From NCBI GenBank assembly GCA_028583405.1, contig CM053246.1:1670570-1734569 (forward strand): a stretch of DNA of 64,000 bases, given 5' to 3'. Positions 25,822-37,107 of the stretch are shown here, piece by piece; the stretch's first letter is position 1, and the number at the start of each line of letters is the position of its first letter. The position numbers were made by a program, and so were the translations under genes. The notes under the pieces are model-generated. The model worked only from the letters and a program-made list of their open reading frames with translations. It searched no databases and was not told the DNA's origin. This DNA comes from Pogonophryne albipinna. Lineage: Eukaryota; Chordata; Actinopteri; Perciformes; Artedidraconidae.

Positions 25822-26976
25822 AGTGGACCTATCATGCTATATTTGAAACATATATTGTAGGGCCATACCTATATAAAGTATATAAATATATATATTTTTT
25901 CAGATCCTGCATTTTAGCCATGCCTCATTTCGCTCTATCTATTCAGCCCCCTGCAAAAACAGGGCTGGAAAGACCCAGCCCTGTTTTTGCAGGGGGCTGA
26001 TTCTGTCAGCTGCAACTGACCACGCCCCCCTGCAGGACAGGGGAGTTGGCAGTTACTTTGGCATTAGGGCAGGGATATCTAGATACTTTCCAAGGTTTGA
26101 CATAATGAATTGTGCTACTTTTAAAGCAAGCAATGATGTTTTCAAATCTGTAATCAAAAAGCTCCTCAAAAACGCTATCGACACAGTTCCTGCCGTTGCT
26201 ACGTTAGTTCAAACAGTAACAACGGACTATTTTTCTTAGCCGATGCATGTCAATTTAAATCAATACAACTATTTTTTAAATCAATAAAATCATTTTCGAA
26301 ATCCATAAAAGCATTTCAATTAATATTGGGAGTCATATCGTTACTTTGTTGAGAATGTGGCCATGTAATAAGTGGGATAATGTGCAGCGTGTACACCTTC
26401 ATGCCAATCTAGATCCCTCCGCTTCGCCTCGGGCTCCTGATCAGCCTGTCGGTGTTCTTTTCCCCATAATGACCGCGTCGCTGCACATTATCCCTTACAT
26501 ATGATTATATAGTCATTATTCATTTGTTTTAAAGCAGGAGGTGCAAACGCTTGCCTCAGGGAGGGAGAAAAAGAGCCACAGCGGAGAATAAACAGAAGGG
26601 CAACCATGGCAACCATGCAAGCAAAGTCTTCTTCGCTGCTTTTGTGGCAGACTACAGCGCCACTTACAGGCCTGGCATATGTTCTACAGCGTCTCGCTTT
26701 CGAGCAGCAATGGCCGGCCGTGGCCCAACCTCTCATTCCCCTGATAGGTGGAGAATTGACCAACAGCCGTAGCGCCACTTTACTGACGTCAGGACAGTGT
26801 TCAAATCTGGATCAGTCTGTTTCAGATCCGTTGCAGCCCCTTTTTTAGAGATTTGGGTATGGAGGAAAATAGAGAGGGTTGTGTTTTCTGACACTTGGTG
26901 AGTTCCCTGGAACACCGGGGACACATATTCATGTATAAAAGACGTACAAAAGTGCATTTTGCATGATAGGTCCCCT
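25822..26976. mobile_element. TTAA-target element inside the 5' LTR
   Basis: Ends AGTGGACCTATCATGC and GCATGATAGGTCCCCT, flanked by TTAA (25818-25821 and 26977-26980). The other LTR has the single-TTAA empty site. It is 1,155 bp with no transposase. Part of it (about 26045-26500) is shared with 57770-58205, which points to a second repeat nested inside or a shared core. Confidence 0.9.
25943..26000. repeat. perfect 26-bp inverted repeat
   Basis: Arms 25943-25968 and 25975-26000 are exact reverse complements around the 6-base loop AAAGAC. A very stable hairpin or cruciform in the TTAA element. Confidence 0.95.
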
Positions 26977-27093
26977 TTAAGTTAATAGTTAGTGTGAACT
27001 TCCGTTTTTTTCAGAATATAACTGATTTAAATTAAATAGTGCATTTAATTCAAATTATGCCATATCAACATTGATTTTAATTTCTAACAATAC

Positions 27094-27410
27094 CTTGTTT
27101 GTTTTAAACATCATAAATACACAAATAACAATGAATACTTTCAGGTTGTGTACCCGAATCTCCCGCTGGTCCAAACAAAGTAGGAATAGCATCGTTCTTC
27201 AGTGCCCTACGCTTTACATATCCGGCATGAATCGCTGAAAGGTTTGGGAAGCTTTGTTTCGTGAAAGGCTGGCAGAGGGTGTGGCCTCTGGGTATCCCCA
27301 CGTCAGAGTGCCCAGGAAGTAAACAATGGAAAATGAGAAATCTCCAACGAGGCGTTTTGGGGAGGTCTTTTCTGTGTTAGAGTTTTACTTGCTACAGGGT
27401 GTACTTTGAG
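27094..27410. other. right part of the split TTAA element
   Basis: Sequence after the provirus, matching 33540-33680 from about 27280 onward. No coding sequence. Confidence 0.55.
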
Positions 27411-27845
27411 CAGAGGTTGCGTTAGACTTTTTTGTTGCCCGTCATTTTGACGGACAGGATCGTAACATTTCCATCATAATCCATTAATACCCGTCGGGTC
27501 TGTAACAACGAGCTGACGAGGGGGGGGGGTTATGCCGCGTTGTGCCGTGTTGTGCCGTGTTGTGCCGTGTTGTGCCGTGTTATGCCGTGTTGTGCCGTGT
27601 TGTGCCGTGTTGTGCATGCACCTCGCGGACATTTCAAAGATTTGTACGGCAAAGTACGGCTTGGGACCGATATCATTTCCTTTTTGGAGGGCATGCATAA
27701 CACGGCATACCACCGGAGCCTCGCTGCGGGGAAACTTTGGCGCTGTTCCGAGTTTGATCAAAATGACTGACTGCTTTCAGATTTTTCCGTCATTGTTAAA
27801 AAAAATCCGTCATAGACGGAAAATATTCGGTTAACGCGTCCTCTG
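27411..27845. mobile_element. hAT-type element, TSD ACTTTGAG
   Basis: Ends CAGAGGTTGCGTTAGAC and GTTAACGCGTCCTCTG, flanked by ACTTTGAG (27403-27410 and 27846-27853). The empty site is visible in the paralogous copy near 33675. It holds a 10-bp minisatellite. 435 bp. Confidence 0.9.
27531..27614. repeat. 10-bp minisatellite (TGTGCCGTGT)n
   Basis: Eight near-identical 10-bp units with one or two changed bases. Cys-rich open frames on the plus strand here are artefacts of the repeat. Confidence 0.95.
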
Positions 27846-27992
27846 ACTTTGAGGGTTTGTGACTCTGCAGACCGTTTACATGCATAACAACCTTCATAAC
27901 ACACAAGGGGACGGGTAATAACCGGAAAAGCATGACATCGGACCTTTTAATGTATTGATTATAGGTCCGGGTCCGTATAGGTCGGTGTCTGG

Positions 27993-29208
27993 TAGGGGTG
28001 TAACGGTTCACAAACATTTCGGTAAGGTACGTACCTCGGTTTTTAGGTCACGGTTCGGTTCGGTACGTTTTCGGTACAGCAGAAAAAATTATCACAAAAC
28101 ATAAAATATATATATATATTTTTTATTATTATTAAACTGTGAATAATGTATTCACTCAAATAAATACAAAATATAATAAAATAAGCATTAAGGTGCAGCA
28201 TTTCGATGAACTGAAATAATCTGTATTTGAACGTTACTGTACTAGTACTCACAAAACATAAACTATTAGTTTTGGGTTTTTAATTATTATTAAACTGTGA
28301 ATATTCACTCAAATAAATACAAAATATAATAATATAAACATTAAGGTGCAGCATTTCGATGAACTGAAATAATCTGTACTAGTACCTAAGCAGCCAGTTT
28401 GACATTATGACTTGCTTGTCATTGTATTTTCATGTTTTTTTAAAGAAAAATGTACTTGTCCACATTGCTTGCCGAAAGGGCAGATCTGCTGGCACTAACA
28501 ATGTCTCCTGCTGTGGAGAACACCCTCTCGCTGGGGACAGAGGTAGTAGATACAGCCAGGTAGCGATTTGCTAACATGGCAACATAAGGATATTTGGCGT
28601 TTGTAATAGCTTTGGCTCGGTCTGAACTTTCTGCGAGTGGTGGAGGCTTAAATGCTAGTGGGAGTTGGGTTTGCACTTCAGTCTTTTTTCTTTTGGTACC
28701 GGTGATATTCACGTTCGGGTGATGCCTTTTCAAATGAGTATGCAAGTTTGATGTATTGCCAGCCGCGTAACCAATTTTAGTTTAACAATGCCGACAAACA
28801 GCTTTGGTTCGGTCCACCTGTCTTTGTCCGTCATCCTTGTACGTAACTGCGAAACCAAAATGTTCCCAAACCGGAGACTTCAATGATGCTGGAGGATTTT
28901 CGAGCTCAACTTTATCTGCGTTCGCCATTTCGACAGTTCCTCAAATTACTGACTACATTTGAACGCATCCCTGTGACCAGCTCTCATAGTATGCCTCTCG
29001 TCCAAAGAAATGACTTGGTCGCTCTATGACGCGTTGAACCCAATGTGAGCAAATTACTCTGAATGCTGCGACGCAGCACCTGAGATTACTTCCAAAAAGT
29101 TGTTCAGGTTCTCTTTTTTACGTTTAACGTTATATTCGTTCGGTACACTTCGGTACACACGTGTACCGAACCGAAGGGCCCGTACCGAATAACACCGTTC
29201 CACCCCTA
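27993..29208 (-). mobile_element. hAT (ZBED-like) element, TSD GTGTCTGG
   Basis: Ends TAGGGGTGTAACGGTTC and CGTTCCACCCCTA, flanked by GTGTCTGG (27985-27992 and 29209-29216). CGGTACG/CGGTTCGG motifs repeat at both ends. The minus strand keeps the first and last parts of a transposase. A 95-bp block with an AAACTGTGAAT start is duplicated at 28133 and 28294. Confidence 0.9.
28440..28928 (-). pseudogene. hAT transposase with core deleted (BED finger plus dimerisation tail)
   Basis: From ATG 28928 the frame gives a BED finger: SPVWEHFGF, then AVCRHC and, after one stop (28782-28784), NLHTHLKRHHP. It then runs without the catalytic core into ANRYLAVSTTSVPSERVFS and SASRSALSASNVDKYIF, the C-terminal hAT dimerisation domain. 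About 450 residues that a full ZBED-like transposase would have between these parts are missing. If translated past the stop it would bind DNA and pair with full-length transposase without cutting; that is inference only. Confidence 0.8.
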
Positions 29209-29216
29209 GTGTCTGG

Positions 29217-29347
29217 GTCCGGATCCGGACCACGGTCCGCCTGTTGCCGACCCCTGCTATATAGTATGAGTAGAGAGTAGAGATGCAAACTGAGGCAGCG
29301 ACGAGTTGAGCCTCACCTCGGATTGCGCAATCCCTCACAAACTAGGT
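29217..29347. other. right end of another hAT element
   Basis: GGACCACGGTCCGCC followed by GTTGCCGACCCCTG (to about 29260) looks like a hAT right end. The matching GGTCCGGGTCCG lies just left of 27985, so the ZBED-like element landed in or near its end. The left end is not found. Confidence 0.45.
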
Positions 29348-29532
29348 CAGGGGTACTCAAATACAAATGTTAAAGGTCCAAAAAAATTGTTTCAATAAGA
29401 CAAAGGTCCGTTTATTACCGTCATTTAACCCTTTAAAGAATTGCAACAAGATTCTTAACACAAGGTTGCAAAAACAAAAAGTCTCTGTATGCAGCAGTTT
29501 TTATTGTTATTGTGTCTGTGCTTGATCCCTCA

Positions 29533-30244
29533 CGGAGCCTACACACGGCGGCGTGCGTTGCCGCTTCAACGCTTCTGCCCATTCACTTTGAATGGGGTGA
29601 CGTCACGATTCGCCGAACTGCATTGTGGGAGCAAAGCGTAGCTTCTCTCGCAGTGCTCGCTGCAAAAGTAGAGCAATGTTCTACTTTTGCCGCCTCGACG
29701 GAGGCGTCAGCCAATCAAATCCCGTTTATGCAAATCTGCCAGTACAAACGCTAGCCAATCAAACCACGTGTATGCTGGGAGAGCCAGAGTCAGAGCCAGA
29801 CCGCAGTTCATTTCCTCATATGCCAAAAAATGGAGGAGAAAATAATCGTAGCGGGAGGGAATCACCCGGTGCTTTATGATCAGTCCCTGTTCACCTACCG
29901 GGATACAAACCGGAGGAGCCAGGCATGGAGGGAGGAGGCAGAGACAGTGGGTGAAACTGGTAGGTTTTCGCCTGTTTGGGGAGTTTATATCCAGTGTACT
30001 TCGTTTGAATGGACAGCTAGCAGACAGACAGTATTTAGCCAGCATGGAATGTTGCGTAAAATAGCACCATAGATATTAATGTCATAAATGTTCATCATAT
30101 AAAGTGTGACATGTAAAACCTTTTATGCAATTGACAGGAGAGATTCATGTGATTGGTTGTTGGTCGCGTTGCTCGCGTAAACTCCCCAAGCTCAAGACAC
30201 GCCCACCGCCAAGCGGCAACGCACGCCGCCGTGTGTAGGGGCCG
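29533..30244. mobile_element. Harbinger-like MITE with 29-bp perfect inverted ends
   Basis: CCTACACACGGCGGCGTGCG (continuing to CCGCTT) at 29538-29566 is exactly mirrored at 30211-30239. The bases just outside are also inverted with mismatches, and TCA lies on both sides (29530-29532 and 30245-30247). About 710 bp, no transposase seen. Confidence 0.7.
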
Positions 30245-30270
30245 TCAGAGTCGCAGTGTAAGAGCTGCAG

Positions 30271-30636
30271 TTATGAATAAAGGCAGCTGCACCCTCTTTC
30301 ATTCAGCATTATTGCTTTATAAATGTCTTGCCCCCTTGTGTGTCCACTGAGGTTCGTCAGACCCAACACATCTTCAACAAACTCCCCCTTTGCCTCATCA
30401 TAAAAACTCACAAACACCAGCAAGTGAGCATTGTCAGTGGTGTCAGTGGACTCACCCACAGCTAAGGAAATGCACTGTGCATTTTCTATTCCATCACAAA
30501 GCTGATTAATCAAATCACCAGCCAGTATGTATGTTCTTCTGGTTGCTGTGGAATCTGAGAGGGGGATTTGCTTGATTTTACCTGTTATTTCCTCTTTTTG
30601 TTTGCCTTCAAACATGGTCTCCATCACTTCAGTCAT
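30271..30636 (-). pseudogene. hAT transposase fragment (SCAND3/ZBED-type)
   Basis: The frame reads MTEVMETMFEGKQKEEITGK, then CISLAVGESTDTTDNAHLLV and GLTNLSGHTRGQDIY. This is the start of the catalytic core of SCAND3/ZBED-type hAT transposases; family members usually have Asp where this copy has Gly in the AVGEST segment, so the catalytic acid looks lost. The fragment ends at 30271 with unrelated residues. Upstream sequence on the minus strand continues the family in broken frames. Confidence 0.75.
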
Positions 30637-30660
30637 GCATTCTTTTATACTTCAGTTATT

Positions 30661-31685
30661 ATCCAGTGGAAAGTCCTTACCTACTGGCCTAGTTCAATCA
30701 AAGTGGTTACTTTTTTGTGGCTGGGCAGTGTAGTTTTACACACGTCTTATTTGACTTTCTCAGGACTTAAAACTGTTTTTTGGGGGCAGACCCCCACAAA
30801 TAAATATGTCACATTATATAATGACTGTCACCGAGTCATCATTTTGAGAAAAAGGCCTTCAAAGTTTCCTCTTCTCTGGAATCCATCGATCTGATTGATT
30901 ATTAGTGGAGCAAATGATCAAAATACTACGGAGGGAAGATATTTTCGTTTGGAGGGGAAGCGTGTGTGTGTTTGTGTAATTTTGCGTGTATTGTGTTTGT
31001 TTCCCGGGGAAAACACTCACGAGAAACACCGGCTGTTGTTATGCCTGCTGTGACGTTAAGTTACTCCGTTCTCCGCTTGTAATTATGCCGTCACAAGCTT
31101 CAAAGTTGTATTTATCATCTGAATTTGCCGAAACAAGTTTAATATTCTGAAAGCCAAGACTTTGTTTAATTGAAATCAGATGAAAACAAACTGTAACGGA
31201 CCCTGCCGTGTTATCTATGATTACTATACTCTTACATTCATAATGTCAGCCGGAGGGAGGGGGGACGGCGCTGCGGAAGAGCAGATTGCGAGTGAGAGGT
31301 GCCTGTCATCTTCCCTTCACAAGCTTCAAAAATGTATTTATCGTGTGATTTTGGAAATAAAAGTTTCATATTCTGAAAGCCAAGACTTTGTTTGTTTAAA
31401 AAAAAAAATGTTAATTTAAAAAAAAAATTTTTACGGAAATCCACGTTTATTTTGAAATGAGCCGTTGCGACTTCCGACTGATTTCGATAGAGCGGGTCAC
31501 AAATCGTCCGTCACATGTAAAAACTCGCGCAAGAGCAATGCATATTTGCATATTGGTCAGCCGTCTCTAGACGGTCTAGACGTCAAGTGTCCTATTTGGG
31601 TTGCCGTCCGGAGTTTTCCAATATGGCGGACCATCTCGCACATGCACACTGCAGATAGGGCAGGGCTGCAGATCGGGTAGTGACA
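30661..31685. other. repeat-derived block shared with 38790-39065
   Basis: About 30985-31290 matches 38800-39065 (GTTTGTTTCCCGGGGAAA, TGTTATGCCTGCTGTGACG, CGGACCCTGCCGTGTTATC). The second copy lies in a complete hAT element, so this is probably a broken relative of it. 31395-31435 has A-rich and T-rich runs. Confidence 0.5.
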
Positions 31686-32072
31686 GGGGCCGTTTCTCAA
31701 TCGCGAGGAAATTGGCTTCCAAGCCAATATTTCAAGGATACTACGTCATCAAGTGCCGCCGAAGGACTGTTCCAATCTCCAGCATACTTGGAATTCCACC
31801 GAGGCCGCGTCCTTGGTTTGTGGGTAATTTCGAGGCTGCACATGTGTAGACTCCGCGGTCTTAAAATCCCTACAATGCTTTGTGCACGGACCAATTTCCC
31901 CAAATCTGTGGCGGAAAATGTAAGGCGGGGCTTCTCTTGTGATGCACACTTGCTAGCCTGTTCCACTCTTCATTTTCCGAATGCCAGGAAGTATTCTTGC
32001 CTCGCTTCTGAAGAAAGTGACTCGGAAGACATGTGCTACCAAGCAAGCGTACTCGACATTGAGAAACACCCC
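31686..32072. mobile_element. possible MITE with GGGGCCGTTTCTCAAT ends
   Basis: GGGGCCGTTTCTCAAT at 31686 and ATTGAGAAACACCCC at 32058-32072 are inverted with two mismatches. No target duplication could be fixed, so the class is open. Confidence 0.45.
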
Positions 32073-32828
32073 ACGTCTCCACACTCCATCCCGTCCATCT
32101 GATCCTGTCGCACTTCCGTATTACGCTACAACAAACAACACGTGAATCTGACCAATCTCCGTCCACTTCCCTGGTCCCCTCATCCAATCGCAAGGCGACG
32201 TCATCTTTAAGTGGCCCTCCTCAACACAAGCTCCATAAACAAAAACAAGAGCCACATTCAGAATGAATTTATAAAGAGATATATCACTGGATATATCACT
32301 GAAACCTGGCAAAAATACCTCGAATATTTTTCAACAAATCAAGTCACTCCATCAGGATTCTCCTACATTGACCAACCTCGTACACAATGGCGGGTGGTGG
32401 TATTGCTACCGTCTTTAAAAAGGACATTAAAACTATCTCCATCCCCGATGTTCCTTCATTCAAACACATTGGCCCTTCATTTCTCTAATTCCCCTCCTCG
32501 ACTCCCCTCCTCGACTCCTATCCTCGCGTCTTAGTCCCGCCCACAGGAGATGCGAGCGGAGGAGCCGAGGAGAGAGGAGGGGAAGCAGCAGGCGCTTAGA
32601 GAAATGAGAACTCCTCTCCTCTGAGCGGTCATTTTAAAGAGACGTCCATTAATGATGACAGGAGGCACAGCAGCCCTCTGTCTGATGGACAGATGTGTTC
32701 ATGATGACTTATATATTTACTTTTAATTAATTGACAGTGCGGTATAATGAGACAATAACAGGCTACAGATGCGGACATATATACACACACATATATATTT
32801 ATATAAATATACAGCCCACTCTCTTCAG
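32073..32828. other. intron with GAGGAG palindromic repeat
   Basis: At 32480-32630 the CCTCCTCGACTCC and GGAGGAGCCGAGGAG blocks are inverted around GTCCCGCCCACAGG. The stretch 32480-32820 matches 61980-62310 in opposite orientation, so it is a dispersed MITE. Nothing else is recognised. Confidence 0.5.
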
Positions 32829-33244
32829 TCTGCGTACAAATGACACGACTTTGCAAAGGCGTGCAATAGATACGCAGAAGTCCGATTTTGCGTACATATG
32901 ATACTCCCACGTTACGTTTATTATGAACGTATGTCAAATACGTTTTTATTCTACAATTTTCTCCCACGTTACGTTAGTTATGAACGTATCTTAAATGCGT
33001 TTATTTTCTACATATCTTTGCCATTTATTTAACCCTAACCCTAACTATAGCCCAATAAGCTGCTGTGTCGTTTATTGCACCGCAAACATTAAAACTGTCA
33101 TTGGAACGGCGATCAAGCCTGAAGCCACAGAGCTCTTTGTTTTAATGTTTGAGGTGCAATATCAGCGTATCATATGCACGCAAAATCAGACTTCTGCTTA
33201 TCTATTGCACGCCTTTGCAAAGTCGTGTCATTTGTACGCAGACT
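32829..33244. mobile_element. MITE with long (about 70 bp) inverted ends
   Basis: TCTGCGTACAAATGACACGA at 32829 and its complement ending at 33244 extend, with few mismatches, over about 70 bp at each end (ACTTTGCAAAGGCGTGCAAT is shared). Related sequence at 61925-61985 is continuous without it, so it is an insertion into the repeat described before it. Confidence 0.75.
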
Positions 33245-34128
33245 GTGAGACCGGGTTGAAATATATACCAGTTCAGAATCAAACAAGTACGAGAGCACTC
33301 TCATAATAACGTAACACTATCAGAGACTGGATATATCCCCCCGTGATGAAAGCAGTTACTAAAATAATATCCAGGGGATGCATGCAGAGCTGTCGAAACC
33401 AGCCCGAGCACACAACCACCAGACTCACAGCCTCGCCGCGTCCCGCCGTCTCAGGCTGAAAAATCTGCGGAGCTGCAGCTGAGAAAAGATTGAGTGTGTG
33501 TGAGGAACAGCTCCGCGGACGTAACGTAACGGCTCCGCGGATTGATCCATTTGGGTATGGTTACGTCACTATACCCAGGAAGAAAAAATGGAAAATGAGA
33601 AATGTCCAACGAGGCGTTCTGGGGCAGCATAGACAGGTCTTTTCTGTGTTAGAGTTTTACTCGCTACAGGGTGTACTTTGAGGGTTAGTGACTCTGCAGA
33701 CCGTTTACATGCAGAACAAGCTACATAACACACAAGGGGACGGGTAATAACCGGAAAAGCATGTCATGGGACCTTTAAGTTAATAGTATTTTAACTATAA
33801 AATAAAACACTGCCATTTAAAAAGTACTGTATTTTTGTTTACGATAATAGTGTTTCAACTGTAAAATAGAAACTTTAATGCTATAATTGTAAGTTACAGT
33901 ATCAGTATTGTAACTGTAAAACTATTTCTTTATTATAGTATACTTCATGTCATGCTGGTAATTTACAGATTACCAGAAATTCTTGACACAATTTTAAAGC
34001 TCACCAATAACTGCAGGGAGACAGCAAACAATACATTTTAACAATGTATTCTTAATTGTTGAACGGTATCAAGAACATGTATTTTCTTGTGCGAAATGGG
34101 TGAACATCATGGCTACCACAAATGTAGT
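33245..34128. other. intron with a truncated TTAA element copy
   Basis: About 33540-33776 is the right end of the same family as 3849-27946, ending GCATGTCATGGGACCT before TTAA. The rest is AT-rich with no frame of note. Confidence 0.5.
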
Positions 34129-34136
34129 CTTCCATT

Positions 34137-34700
34137 CAGGGGCGGACTGGGGGGGAAAAGTGGCGCGGGGATTCATTGACAGACAGGCCCACTTAATGCC
34201 GGACGGCGACGAAATTATGTTACTTAGACGTCACTTCCCCCTTTTCTATCCTATGGGTACAGCCACTCCCCCTGAACCCTGTTTCCCTGCCAACACCCCC
34301 CCCCCTCCCCTATGCAAGCCCCTCCCTCTGAACCCAGGGCTCGCTACAATACTGTATACTGTATACACAAACTATACAAAAACGCCTTTACGCTTTTGGA
34401 GCTTGTTTATCCATCTGTAAGCAACTGCCAGCTAGGTCTCTCAGTCACTCACTCCTGATCGTTCACTGCGCAGTGACAGCTGCTACGGGCCTGATGTGTG
34501 AAAGTGAAACTATCTGATAGATAGAACATAGGCCCAGCCCAGCCCAGTGGGGTTAGGGAGTGGCCGGAACACTTACAAATGTGGGCCGGTAGGATTTAGA
34601 CAAAAAAAAAATGTAATTACTTTTTTTTTTGTAATGTTTGGCCCTCCGGCCCACGCACAGCACAAAACTCCCGGTATTCCCAATGGCCAGTCCGCCCCTG
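34137..34700. mobile_element. hAT-type element, TSD CTTCCATT
   Basis: Ends CAGGGGCGGACTGG and CCAGTCCGCCCCTG, flanked by CTTCCATT (34129-34136 and 34701-34708). 564 bp, non-coding. Confidence 0.95.
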
Positions 34701-34708
34701 CTTCCATT

Positions 34709-35912
34709 GCATATCCCATGTACAATTATCTTCCATGTCTTATAAACTGTGCTTAACTGACCAACAGCTGCAATTCCTACACTTATTAAATATTGTCACC
34801 CATAAAACAATGGATATTAATATCCAAAAACATGGAGATTGCATTTTTAAAACAGTAGCGATAACAAATCAACACAAAAAATATGAAGTCATTTCTTCTG
34901 CCAAGCCATTTTAGAGACGTGCTGTAGTCAGGACCTCGACACAAACTGGAGAACCCAAATGCACAGTCTTGAATGTAACAAAAATTGTCTTTTTAATGTC
35001 AATGAACAGAAAATCCCTCTTAACAGAGTAAGTACTGGAATAACAAAAAAAACACTCACAAGGAGGAAAAAAAACAAGTGTAACAAAAAGAGAACTTAAG
35101 ATAAACTTAAAGGTGGGGTAGGTCATTTTGGAGAAACCAACTCGAGTGCGATAGAATTTGAAAATACACAACCGGATCTGCCACTTCCCTACAGAGCCCC
35201 TCCTCCAACACACACAAACGTGCACATGACCAATGAGGGCACGAGATAAGTTTGTGCACAGATGGAAGGCTGACAGGCAGGTAGGCCATCCAGTTATTTT
35301 AGCCGGGCCGGCTCAGATGATTGGTCGTGCTTTTTACAGCACTACCGCTTCCAAGGATGAAATCTTTTTATGGATTTTTTGTCAAAGCACTTCAGATATT
35401 CATTGCTATCGGGATGTTAAGAGCATTCCATGGAATATAACAAAAAGTGTATCTCGAGCCGGTTTCTCAAACTTACCTACCCCACCTTTAAGTCTACAAA
35501 AATAACAAAATAACAAAACCTGACAAGACTGGAAACGATCCTCTCTTTCCTGGCCTGGCACGACTACACCACAAACAAGACTAACAGACACAGGACAGGA
35601 GGGAGACGGGACTATTTAAACATGTGGTGAGTGGGAACAGGTGGAAACAATGAGGGGCGGGCTGACGATGGCGGGAAAACACACAAAGGGAGGAAGTAAC
35701 AGGGGCGGAAATGAGAGACAAGAGGTAAGTACAAAATAAAACAGGAAATGGAAAACGAGACACGACATGAAAAACGGGGACTTAACTAGAGATGAATGAC
35801 ATAAATAGACAGACCTGACATGACGTGAATAAACATGAAAACCTGACTAAGCATGAAATGACAGACATAATACATAAACATAACTAACAAATTTGACGAG
35901 ACACAACAAAAA
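34709..35912. other. intron, possible retroelement piece around a TTAA element
   Basis: Sequence at 34910-35106 and 35492-35830 becomes continuous when the TTAA element 35111-35487 is removed and looks like non-coding retroelement sequence. No motif allows a class to be named. Confidence 0.35.
35111..35487. mobile_element. TTAA-target MITE
   Basis: Ends AGGTGGGGTAGGT and ACCTACCCCACCT, flanked by TTAA (35107-35110 and 35488-35491). 377 bp. Same target rule as the elements at 25822 and 44166 but a different end sequence. Confidence 0.9.
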
Positions 35913-36144
35913 TATGAAGGTAGATATGGTGCAAAATACGAGAGCGTGTGAAACTTGATGTGAGCACTTGCAGAAAAAAAATCTGAGCTTGTGTGCATAC
36001 ATTTACACTTGTATAAAATATCCACGTAACTGTGAATCAAACTTACACTTGTATAAAATATCCACGTAACTGTAAACCAAATTTGAAGTCACAGAAGAAA
36101 AAAAAAAGTTTTGTAGCTTGTAGAAAAAAAATGAACTTAGTGAT

Positions 36145-36415
36145 GGCGCAGACTGAAAACTCATCTCTTTCGACTCCACTTCGAGCGATAGAATTACTAA
36201 CAAAGAACTGCTAACAGAGCACTTATATACTAATAAAGGACTGGCTTATCTAAAGCCAGTTGAGTAGCACTTGAAATGTTTGGCTCTATGAAACCTGATG
36301 TACTTATATGATTCTGTTTTCTTCAAGGTTGTATCTTCCCGGTCAAATGTACTTATTGTAAGTCGCTTTGGATAAAAGCGTCAGCTAAATGCAATGTAAT
36401 GTAATGTAATGTAAT
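36145..36415 (+). mobile_element. fish SINE/LINE-type 3' tail insertion
   Basis: GTAAGTCGCTTTGGATAAAA at 36359 and the (ATGTA)n end are a well-known fish retroposon tail. The opposite arm of the inverted repeat lacks the segment and reads CTTAGTGATGAAATG continuously, so the empty site is known. ATG-containing repeats at both joints fit a short target duplication. Confidence 0.75.
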
Positions 36416-37107
36416 GATGAAATGTTCACTTGCAGAAAAATACATATTTTTTAAATATATTTTCCATTACAACTGCAACTTGGTTATTACAACCTCTCAA
36501 ATCAGTCATTACAACTTGACGAATCTGCACTGTGGCAGTATACATTGACGAATGTGCGGTCTTGACTTTTGCTACATTTCTTGCGATAAATGTGTCGCAA
36601 AAGTAATTTTCACCTGTAGATGTGGGGGGAGGGAGGGGGGTTGGAGCGAAGGGGCGGAGCTATCAGAACGAGGAGGCTCGAGTGACTGGAGACTGCGGGG
36701 CTAACGGTTCGTGTCGCTACCTATGGTCGCTACCAGTCCGCTGACATGGCGCGTCAATCAACGGTAAGTTTTGCCCAGTATTACTTTGAATATTATTATT
36801 GTGATTGAGGATTAAATCCGCTTTGAAGACCACCGTTTTATATCGTGCAGTTTAGCGGCAAAATAACGTCAGTTAGCCAGCTAACGCTAGCTTTGTTGAG
36901 TTTATGCTAGCTAAACAAGTAGAGGTTGTAGTCTACAGCAGTAATTAATATATTATAGCCTACTGCTTTGGCACTAACGGTTGATAACCGTTTATGAAAA
37001 TAAAACCAATTGAACTGTACTGAAATAATGACAAGTTTTATAATTGTCTTGGGCTCCTGCTGTGTTTTTAAAGCCTTTGTAAATTATCCATGCTATTTTC
37101 TATTTAG

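Larger units (their letters stand above)
25352..27089 (-). repeat. 5' LTR of the provirus, with inserted TTAA element
   Basis: LTR sequence from 25352 and again from 26981 to 27089, interrupted at a TTAA site. It begins TGTTAG and ends CTAACA like the other copy. Where the 3' LTR carries the THAP element, this copy reads straight through (GGTCCAACTGCC near 25592). Confidence 0.85.
29348..30660 (-). mobile_element. truncated hAT element (left end plus transposase part)
   Basis: CAGGGGTACTCAAATACAAA at 29348 is a hAT left end; a transposase fragment lies at 30271-30636. A Harbinger-like insertion (29533-30244) separates them. No right end was found, so the extent on the right is open. Confidence 0.55.

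Noticed and set aside
27532..27834. Cys-rich plus-strand frames (CRVVPCCAVL repeats)
   Set aside because: Produced by the 10-bp minisatellite.
29707..30045. Minus-strand frame of 112 codons in the Harbinger-like MITE
   Set aside because: No motif, inside a non-autonomous element, and overlapped by equal frames on the other strand.
36003..36203. Frames repeated in both arms of the inverted repeat (YVDILYKCK)
   Set aside because: They come from the 45-bp repeated unit and have no protein family signal.
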